Part shown: positions 34,008-39,645 of the stretch, in pieces
Numbering within the stretch: the first letter of the stretch is position 1
Layout of the letters: each line of letters begins with the position of its first letter
Assembly: GCF_007992495.1 (NCBI RefSeq)
Contig: NZ_BKAJ01000139.1
Span: forward strand, 1 to 39,645
DNA length: 39,645 nt
Reading direction: 5' to 3'
Source of the DNA: Reyranella soli
Lineage (GTDB): Bacteria > Pseudomonadota > Alphaproteobacteria > Reyranellales > Reyranellaceae
The notes under the pieces: generated by a model
Seen by the model: only the letters and a program-made list of their open reading frames with translations
Told to the model about the DNA's origin: nothing
The model's database searches: none
Translations under genes and position numbers: made by a program

Positions 34008-35507
34008 TCAGCTCAGCGTCGCATGACGCAGGTCGAACCACTTCATCGGATGCGTCTTGATGTCCCCGACCGACTTGCGATAGGCGCAGGCGTAGTTGAC
34101 GGAATAAGCAAACATCGACGCCGGATTGGCGACCAGCGCCGCCTGCACGTCGATGTAGTTCTTCTTCTGCACGGCCGGGTCGGCGCTCGAGCGCGCCGCA
34201 TCGAGGGCGCGATCCACCGTCTCGTCGCTGTAGTGCCACAGGCGCTCGTTCCAGCTCCCCTTGCTGCGCAGGAAGGGGAACAGGCTGGTGTCGACCGTCG
34301 GCCGGGCGAAGAAGCCGTCGATGTACAACGGCGCCTTGCCAGAAACCTCGGCATTGAATGACGAATAAGGCAGACGCTGCACCTGCAGGTCGAAGCCGCC
34401 GGCCTTGGCGAGTTGCTGCAAGGTGACGCCCAGGCGCTCGCGCACCGGGCGGCCGACAGGCAGGATCATCGGCAGCTTGATGCCGTTGGGATGACCGGCC
34501 TCGGCGAGAAGCTTGCGGGCAGCCGCCGGATTGGCCTTCGGGACGACGACGTCCTTGGCATAGAACGGATGGCTCGGCGGGATCGGGCTGATCGTCGGCA
34601 CGCCCTGGCCGAACAGCGTCAGCTCGACCACTTCCGCCTTGTCGACGGCGAGATGAAAGGCCTGGCGCACGCGCTTGTCGTTGAAGGGCGGGATGGCGTT
34701 GTTGAGGATCGCGCCATCCCATGAGGCGGTGGGCACGCTGTCGACGCGTAGATCCGTGCGACCCGACAGCGGCTTCACCTGCTCGAGCGGCAGGTCCCAT
34801 AGGATGTCGATGTCGCCAGCCTGCAAGGCTGAGATCTTGACGCTCATCTCCGGGATGATGCGCAGCTCCACGCCTTCGACTTTGGGCAGGCCGGATTCGT
34901 AGTAGTCGGCGTGGCGCGCCAGCACCAAGCGGTCGCCGGCGGTATAGCTCACGAACTTGAAGGGTCCCGTACCGATCGGCTGCGTCGCCATCTGGGCCGT
35001 GGCGCTGCGCGGCACGATCTTGACCTGGCGGTCGGTGAGAATGTCCGCCAGGCCGCCATAGGGGATCTTGAGCTCGAACACGACGGTGCCGGCATCGGGC
35101 GCGGAGATGCTCTCGACCATGTCGTACTGGCTGCGCACCGGCGAGGTGCCGTTGGGATCGAGCAGGCGGCGAAAGGAGGCGACGACGTCGTCGGCCGTCA
35201 TCTCCTCGCCGTTGTGGAATTTCACGCCACGGCGCAAGCGGAACGTCCAGCGCTTGAGATCGTCACTGTAGGTCCAGCTCTCGGCGAGGTCGGGCTCGAC
35301 CACGAGATCCTCGCGCATGCGGGCCAGCCCGTTGAAGGCGAGGTTCGCGTAGATGTATTCGTCGCCTGTCGTGACCATCATCGGGTCGAGCGTGTTGAGC
35401 GACGTGCTGATGCCGATGCGCAGCACCTTGCCGGCGGCATGAGCCGGCCGAACGACTGCGGCCGCCGCCAGTGAAGAGCCGATCAGCGTCCTGCGGGAAA
35501 GTGGCAT
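34008..35507 (-). CDS. ABC importer substrate-binding protein, family 5 (peptide/nickel/opine type)
   Basis: 499 residues. A twin-arginine-like or Sec leader (SRRTLIGSSLAAAAVVRPAHA|AGK) is followed by the family-5 pattern: RIGISTSLNTLDPMM, GLARMREDLVVEPDLAESW, the signature WTFRLRRGVKFHNGEEMTADD, IGTGPFKFVSY and FNDKRVRQAFHLAVD. Proteins of this group bind di- and oligopeptides, glutathione, opines, sugars or other amphiphilic molecules. The partner monooxygenases suggest an organic sulfur or nitrogen compound. It starts 66 bases after the first monooxygenase stop. Confidence 0.94.
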   Translation of the reverse strand: MPLSRRTLIGSSLAAAAVVRPAHAAGKVLRIGISTSLNTLDPMMVTTGDEYIYANLAFNGLARMREDLVVEPDLAESWTYSDDLKRWTFRLRRGVKFHNGEEMTADDVVASFRRLLDPNGTSPVRSQYDMVESISAPDAGTVVFELKIPYGGLADILTDRQVKIVPRSATAQMATQPIGTGPFKFVSYTAGDRLVLARHADYYESGLPKVEGVELRIIPEMSVKISALQAGDIDILWDLPLEQVKPLSGRTDLRVDSVPTASWDGAILNNAIPPFNDKRVRQAFHLAVDKAEVVELTLFGQGVPTISPIPPSHPFYAKDVVVPKANPAAARKLLAEAGHPNGIKLPMILPVGRPVRERLGVTLQQLAKAGGFDLQVQRLPYSSFNAEVSGKAPLYIDGFFARPTVDTSLFPFLRSKGSWNERLWHYSDETVDRALDAARSSADPAVQKKNYIDVQAALVANPASMFAYSVNYACAYRKSVGDIKTHPMKWFDLRHATLS

Positions 35508-35573
35508 GGGGCGCCTTTCAGCGGCTGCGGGAAGATCCCCCTGGACGGAGCAATGGCTGTGCCAGTCGCCGCT

Positions 35574-36878
35574 TCAACCCGGATTGGCGAGGTTCTCGCG
35601 CAAGGTGCGGCCGGCATATTCACGGCGCAGCAGGCCGCGGCGCTGCAGCTCCGGCGTCACCATGCGGCCGAACTCCTCGTAGGTCCCGGGAAACACGGTA
35701 GGCGGCAAGACGAAGCCGTCGCAGGCACCGTTGGTGAACCAGTCTTCCATCACGTCGGCGATCATGGCGGGCGTACCGGCCAGCAGGCCACGCGGCTTGC
35801 GCACCGCCTGGGCGAAGCTGATGCCCTGAGCCTTGGCGACCTGGCTCATGCGGTCGCGCGAGCCGGCAATGCCCTGGTTGCCGGCGGCGACTTCCGCCTC
35901 CTCCGCAGTCTCGATGCGGCTGAGGTCGACACCGAGCAAGGTCGATGACGAGGCCATCACCAACTCGGGATCGATCAGGCTGTCGAGATACTCCGCCTTC
36001 TCGCGGGCGATCGACTCGGTCTCGCCGATGACCACCGACAGCGTCGGCAGGATGGCGCATTCGACGGGTGAACGGCCCAATGCCGCCAGCCTGGTGTGCA
36101 TGTCGGCACGGAAGGCGATGCCGTCGGCCTTGGTGGCGGTGGTGCAGAAGATCATGTCGGCCCAGCGGGCGGCACACTCGCGTCCGCGCGGCGAAGAGCC
36201 GGCCTGCAGGATCAGCGGACGGCCTTGCGGGCTGCGCGGGATCGACATCGGGCCACGCGTGCTGACGTAAGGGCCGGCATGGTCGGCATACCGGATCTTG
36301 CTGGCATCGGCGAAGACGCCGCTCTTGCGGTCCATCACCAGCGCGTCGGGGTCCCAGCAATCCCACAGGGCAAAGCAGGCCTCGAGCACGTCGTCGGCGC
36401 GATCGTAGCGATCATCCTTGGGCGGCATCCCGTCCATGCCGAAGTTGCGCGCTTCGTAATTCGTCGCCGAGGTGACGACGTTCCACGCCGCCCGCCCGCG
36501 GCTCAACAGGTCGAGCGAGCCCAGGCTGCGCGCGATGTGATAGGGCTGGTTGAAGGTCGTCGATATGGTGTTGCCGAGGCCGAGATGACGCGTCACCCGC
36601 GCCATCAACGGCAGCACCGTCATCGGGTCGATCAAGCTGAGCTGGCCGCCGCGTCCGACATAGTCGGCGAAGCTGTTCTTGTAGATGTCCGGCAGGCCCA
36701 TGCCATCAGCGAAGAAGCCGGCGTCGAAGCGTGCCGCCTCGAGCAGGCGCGCCAGGTTCTCGTAGCGCTCGGCATCCCAGATGTCGTCGAGCGGCGCCGA
36801 CGGATGGCGCCAGGCGCTGGCATAGCTCGCGGTCGGTCCCGTTTTGAGATACGCGACCAGATGCATCTTGCGCTTCAT
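35574..36878 (-). CDS. NtaA/SnaA/DszA-type FMNH2-dependent monooxygenase (first gene of the ABC cluster)
   Basis: 434 residues from the ATG at 36878. Markers: HLVAYLKTGPTASYASAWRH, FFADGMGLPDIYKNSF, IDPMTVLPLMARVTRHLGLG, SRGRAAWNVVTSATNYEARN, DRYDRADDVLEACFALWDCW and SPQGRPLILQAGSSPRGREC. It is a more distant paralog of the two monooxygenases at the far end of the cluster. The start is chosen because it overlaps the stop of a short leader ORF with a near-perfect ribosome site; the gene has no good site of its own (alternatives at 36884 and 36860s). Product should oxidise an imported substrate with reduced FMN. Substrate unknown. Confidence 0.92.
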   Translation of the reverse strand: MKRKMHLVAYLKTGPTASYASAWRHPSAPLDDIWDAERYENLARLLEAARFDAGFFADGMGLPDIYKNSFADYVGRGGQLSLIDPMTVLPLMARVTRHLGLGNTISTTFNQPYHIARSLGSLDLLSRGRAAWNVVTSATNYEARNFGMDGMPPKDDRYDRADDVLEACFALWDCWDPDALVMDRKSGVFADASKIRYADHAGPYVSTRGPMSIPRSPQGRPLILQAGSSPRGRECAARWADMIFCTTATKADGIAFRADMHTRLAALGRSPVECAILPTLSVVIGETESIAREKAEYLDSLIDPELVMASSSTLLGVDLSRIETAEEAEVAAGNQGIAGSRDRMSQVAKAQGISFAQAVRKPRGLLAGTPAMIADVMEDWFTNGACDGFVLPPTVFPGTYEEFGRMVTPELQRRGLLRREYAGRTLRENLANPG

Positions 36879-36907
36879 CGGCATCGGCAAATGGCAGCAA
36901 ATCTCAT
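36875..36907 (-). CDS. Cys-containing leader peptide MRFAAICRCR, coupled to the monooxygenase
   Basis: Eleven codons (ten residues plus TGA). AAAGGAGGTG precedes it, with AGGAGG at 36918-36913 and a five-base gap to the ATG, the best ribosome site in this cluster. Its TGA overlaps the ATG of the monooxygenase (ATGA). Two TGC Cys codons, each next to a CGA Arg codon, lie in the last four sense codons. Cys-rich upstream ORFs that sense cysteine or sulfur status are known in several bacteria. Sulfur-responsive translational coupling is therefore a reasonable guess, not shown. It is too short for homology-based proof. Confidence 0.7.
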   Translation of the reverse strand: MRFAAICRCR

Positions 36908-36912
36908 GCCCA

Positions 36913-36918
36913 CCTCCT
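36913..36918 (-). promoter_or_regulatory. Shine-Dalgarno of the leader peptide
   Basis: AGGAGG within AAAGGAGGTG, five bases before the leader ATG. It pairs with almost the full anti-SD and appears to drive both the leader and, by coupling, the monooxygenase. No clear -35/-10 pair is visible in the ~45 bases between this site and the terminator upstream. Confidence 0.75.
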
Positions 36919-36960
36919 TTGTCGCGACCATCGAAGCAAAGGGACGGCGTTGCAGCCACG

Positions 36961-36987
36961 AAAAAGGGCCGGCTTTCGCCGGCCCTT
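36961..36987 (-). terminator. Intrinsic terminator of the DUF1127 gene
   Basis: On the - strand, AAGGGCCGGC (36987-36978), loop GAAA, GCCGGCCCTT (36973-36964), then a run of five T ending at 36961: a ten-base perfect stem with a T-tract. It lies 37 bases after the DUF1127 stop and separates it from the leader and monooxygenase operon. Between stop and stem is a short GTAAGC-type repeat (36991-37006) of no evident function. Confidence 0.9.
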
Positions 36988-37023
36988 GTACGCTTACGCT
37001 TACGCTACTGACGTTACTTATGC

Positions 37024-37431
37024 TTACGCGACGCGACGCAAGTTCTGATTCGCCGGGATGACCGTATGGGTCACGCCGTCGATCTCCGGCATCACGCCCT
37101 CCGCGGTCTCGCGGATGGCGAAGTGGATGTCGCCGCGGGTCAGGCCGATGTCGGCCAGTTCGCGGTCGCTCATGCGGAAGAGCTGGCTCTCCGCGGCACG
37201 CAGCTTGAAGTCGGCCTTGATTGCGCCGACGAAGCGGCTGTACTGGCGGCCGAGCCACAGCAGGGCGTCGGCCAGGCCATTTGCGACCAGCTCGGCGCGG
37301 GCGTAACGCGCGCGCAGCTCGAGCATCCTCCGCTCCTCGAAGGACGGGGTCGTCTTGGCAATGTCGTTTCCCCCCGCCGGCGAAGTTTCGCTGGTCAGAT
37401 TTTCAAACATCTGGATCGGCTGGGTCATCAT
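37024..37431 (-). CDS. DUF1127-domain protein
   Basis: 135 residues. A variable polar N-terminus leads to helical segments (RRMLELRARYARAELV) and then the DUF1127 motif LFRMSDRELADIGLTRGDIH with IR at about 84-107, an Arg-rich helix pair. DUF1127 proteins in alphaproteobacteria, such as CcaF1 of Rhodobacter, are small RNA-binding or stress-linked regulators; longer forms like this one are less studied. AAGGAG lies six bases before the ATG at 37431. It has its own terminator. Whether it acts on the downstream leader RNA is unknown. Confidence 0.88.
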   Translation of the reverse strand: MMTQPIQMFENLTSETSPAGGNDIAKTTPSFEERRMLELRARYARAELVANGLADALLWLGRQYSRFVGAIKADFKLRAAESQLFRMSDRELADIGLTRGDIHFAIRETAEGVMPEIDGVTHTVIPANQNLRRVA

Positions 37432-37483
37432 GGTCTGCTCCTTATTGTGCGACGCGGTAGGCGATGCTGCGCTGCACAGAGCA

Positions 37484-37549
37484 AATATAGAGCCTTGAGT
37501 TACAACAATAAGTGAAGGCTTGGAACGACTGATATGCGTTGCACGCATA
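37484..37549 (-). promoter_or_regulatory. Possible promoter and dyad upstream of the DUF1127 gene
   Basis: The AT-rich segment holds TATATT at 37489-37484, a candidate -10 about 53 bases before the ATG; no good -35 hexamer is seen at 16-18 bases. Further up, TATGCGT-TGC-ACGCATA at 37533-37549 is a perfect seven-base dyad, centred about 50 bases above the candidate -10, a place where an activator could bind. Read by eye only. Confidence 0.3.
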
Positions 37550-37639
37550 GTGCTGTCCGATTGCGCATTTCGCACTCGCGAGAGACCGAAAATTGCTCAG
37601 ATTGCCTGTCCCAACCACGCCGCGTAGGGTCCCGCCTAC

Positions 37640-39645
37640 ATGAGTTCCGCCCCAGACGACGTCCTTCACCTGTTGCGCCAACGCGGCCGCAATCCTGACC
37701 CATCGGCCCTCGATTCGCTCATGCGTGGTGTCGCCGCAGCCCCCGAGGGTCTGGCCGGCCCCGAATGGGTCGAACTGGTCGATCCCAGTGCAGATGCCGA
37801 GCTCACCCGAGCGCTAAAAGCCTGGCGCGAGGAGCTGTCACAGGCCGATGACGGACTTGGCACCTCGCCGGCGCCGACGTCGCGCTTGGCCGCGCTTCGC
37901 GCCGAACTCAGGCACCGCGGCCTCGATGGTTTCGTGGTGCCGCGCGCCGACGAGCATCAGGGCGAGTATGTGCCGCGGCGCTCGCAGCGGTTGGCCTGGC
38001 TCACCGGCTTCCGTGGCTCGGCCGGCCTCGCCATCGTGCTGGCCGATCGCGCGGCGATCTTCATCGACGGCCGCTATACCCTGGCCGTGCGCGCCCAGGT
38101 CGACACTGACGCCTTCGCGCCGCACCAGATCCCCGAGGAATCGCCCGAGACCTGGATCGCCGATAACCTGCCCAAGGGCGGCAAGCTCGGCTTCGATCCC
38201 TGGCTGGTGACGGTCGACGGGCACGACCGCTTCGCCCGCGCCTGCCAGCGCGCCGGCGGTGAGTTCGTCCCGGTCGATTCCAATCCCGTCGACGCGGTGT
38301 GGCGCGACCGCCCGCCGGCGCCGCTGGCGCCGGTGCTGCCGCATCCCGACGAGTTCGCGGGCGAGAGCAGTGCCGCCAAGCGCGCGCGCATCGCCGGCAC
38401 CGTCAAGGCCAAGGGCGCCGACGTGGCGTTGATCACGCAGCCCGATTCGATCGCCTGGCTGTTGAATGTGCGCGGCGGCGACGTGCCGCGCACGCCGTTC
38501 GCGCTGGGCTTCGCGCTGCTGCACAGCGACGGGCACGTCGATCTCTACATGGACCGCCGCAAGGTGCCTGACCGCACGCTCAGCTGGCTCGGCAATGCCG
38601 TGACCCTGGCGCCGACCGACGAACTCGGCGCCGCGCTCGACACGCTGGGCAAGGTGAACAAGAAGGTCCTGATCGAGACCGCGACGGCGCCGATCTGGGC
38701 GGCCAATCGCCTGCAGGGCGCGGGCGTCGCGATGGTGCGTGACGCCGATCCGGTGGCGCTGCCCAAGGCCTGCAAGAACGCCGTCGAGATGGACGGCATC
38801 CGCAACGCCCATCGCCGCGACGGCGCCGCGGTCAGCCGCTTCCTGGGCTGGCTGGGCCGCGAATCGAAGGCCGGCAAGCTGCGCGAGATCGAGGTGTCGG
38901 ACCGCCTGCAGGCGCTGCGCCAGGAGACTGGCAAGCTGCGCGACCTGAGCTTCGACACGATCTCCGGCGCTGGCCCCAACGGCGCCATCGTGCACTATCA
39001 TGCCTCCGAGTCGACCGAGCGCACGCTCGAGACGGGCAGCCTCTACCTGGTGGATTCAGGCGGCCAGTATCGCGACGGCACGACCGACATCACCCGCACC
39101 GTGGCGATCGGCACACCGAGCCCGGAGATGCGCGACCGCTTCACGCGCGTGCTCAAGGGCCATATCGCGCTCGCCATGGCGCGCTTTCCCGCCGGCACAA
39201 CAGGCTCGCAACTCGATGCGCTGGCGCGCTATGCGCTGTGGCAGGCCGGCCTCGACTACGACCACGGCACCGGCCACGGCGTCGGCGCCTATCTTTCGGT
39301 GCACGAAGGACCGCACCGCATCTCCAAGATGCCGAACAACGTCGCGCTGCAGCCCGGCATGATCGTCAGCAACGAGCCCGGCTACTACAAGACCGACGCC
39401 TACGGCATCCGCATCGAGAACCTGGTCGCGGTGCGGGAAGCGAAGATCGAGGGCGCCGACCGTCGCTATCTCGAGTTCGAGACCTTGACGCTGGCGCCGA
39501 TCGATCTTGCCTGCGTCGAGCCCGGCCTGCTGACCGAGGCCGAGCGGCAGTGGCTGAACGACTATCACCGCCGTGTGCGCGAGACGGTGGCGCCGCAGGT
39601 CGACGACGCGACGAAGGCCTGGCTTGTCGAGGCAACGCGCGCGAT
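37640..39645 (+). CDS. M24 aminopeptidase P (Xaa-Pro aminopeptidase), C-terminus outside window
   Basis: 668 codons are open from ATG 37640 to the window end. After a 75-residue extension comes the creatinase-type domain 1 (LRAELRHRGLDGFVVPRADE, LTGFRGSAGLAIVL, FIDGRYTLAVRAQ), a second such domain (IAWLLNVRGGDV) and the catalytic M24 domain. Metal ligands are Asp472 and Asp483 in VDSGGQYRDGTTDITRT, His in GTGHGVG, Glu in SNEPGYY and Glu in IRIENL. This is the three-domain cytosolic form (APP1-like), which removes N-terminal residues before proline. The N-terminal extension lacks another start codon close to the domain. AGGG upstream is a weak ribosome site. Confidence 0.9.
   Translation, partial: MSSAPDDVLHLLRQRGRNPDPSALDSLMRGVAAAPEGLAGPEWVELVDPSADAELTRALKAWREELSQADDGLGTSPAPTSRLAALRAELRHRGLDGFVVPRADEHQGEYVPRRSQRLAWLTGFRGSAGLAIVLADRAAIFIDGRYTLAVRAQVDTDAFAPHQIPEESPETWIADNLPKGGKLGFDPWLVTVDGHDRFARACQRAGGEFVPVDSNPVDAVWRDRPPAPLAPVLPHPDEFAGESSAAKRARIAGTVKAKGADVALITQPDSIAWLLNVRGGDVPRTPFALGFALLHSDGHVDLYMDRRKVPDRTLSWLGNAVTLAPTDELGAALDTLGKVNKKVLIETATAPIWAANRLQGAGVAMVRDADPVALPKACKNAVEMDGIRNAHRRDGAAVSRFLGWLGRESKAGKLREIEVSDRLQALRQETGKLRDLSFDTISGAGPNGAIVHYHASESTERTLETGSLYLVDSGGQYRDGTTDITRTVAIGTPSPEMRDRFTRVLKGHIALAMARFPAGTTGSQLDALARYALWQAGLDYDHGTGHGVGAYLSVHEGPHRISKMPNNVALQPGMIVSNEPGYYKTDAYGIRIENLVAVREAKIEGADRRYLEFETLTLAPIDLACVEPGLLTEAERQWLNDYHRRVRETVAPQVDDATKAWLVEATRA

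Noticed and set aside
32200..34800. A single 866-codon - strand protein joining the permease region
   Set aside because: Only its last 281 residues are DppC-like; the upstream part is another frame of the DppB and binding-protein genes. The GTG at 33045 overlapping the DppB stop is the proper start.
36991..37006. Short CGCTTA repeat between the DUF1127 stop and its terminator
   Set aside because: Fewer than three units and no conserved context visible; likely chance or slippage.

Overview
The window is GC-rich DNA from a chromosome, most likely of an alphaproteobacterium. The uvrD-prmA pair, a DUF1127 protein, many 4-bp ATGA gene overlaps, MarR/GST and NtaA-type monooxygenase clusters, and a gluconate-dehydrogenase-like GMC module all fit a soil or water Reyranella/Bradyrhizobium-like lineage; the exact genus is a guess. 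Genes are tightly packed and no gene-free stretch exceeds 300 bases. I saw no rRNA, tRNA, CRISPR array, transposase or integrase.

Layout. 1-2477 (-): a truncated type V autotransporter whose N-terminus looks like a complete two-lobed pepsin-type aspartic protease, preceded by a lone acyl carrier protein. 2740-5884: an NADP-dependent MDR reductase (-), an RcnB/CigR-like exported protein (+), and a MarR regulator translationally coupled to a GT4 glycosyltransferase (-). 5956-12118 (+): a probable operon starting at a MarR-type twin operator, with GST, alpha/beta hydrolase, deoxyribosyltransferase-like protein, MFS transporter and a three-subunit FAD/3Fe-4S/cytochrome c dehydrogenase. 12223-13260 (+): two tandem thioesterases, converging on an AraC regulator. 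14207-19571 (-): small exported proteins and an RND efflux pair. 19715-23042 (-): an aromatic-hydroxylase-like FAD monooxygenase with DUF2783, GNAT and metallo-beta-lactamase-fold partners. 23091-24110 (-): an HtrA-like protein that has lost its catalytic triad. 24205-27353 (+): uvrD-prmA.

27444-36907 (-) is a catabolic or scavenging cluster: three NtaA/SnaA/DszA-type FMNH2-dependent monooxygenases (one frameshifted) and a complete peptide-type ABC importer (binding protein, two permeases, fused ATPase). It begins with a 10-residue leader ORF (MRFAAICRCR) that has a near-perfect Shine-Dalgarno and a stop codon overlapping the start of the first monooxygenase. The Cys codons suggest sulfur- or cysteine-responsive control, so I infer organosulfur scavenging. 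A DUF1127 gene with a clear intrinsic terminator lies upstream, and an M24 aminopeptidase P (truncated by the window end) follows on the + strand.

The points most worth a second look are the aspartic-protease autotransporter, the Cys-containing coupled leader peptide, the twin MarR operator, the pseudo-HtrA protein and two long near-perfect inverted repeats.
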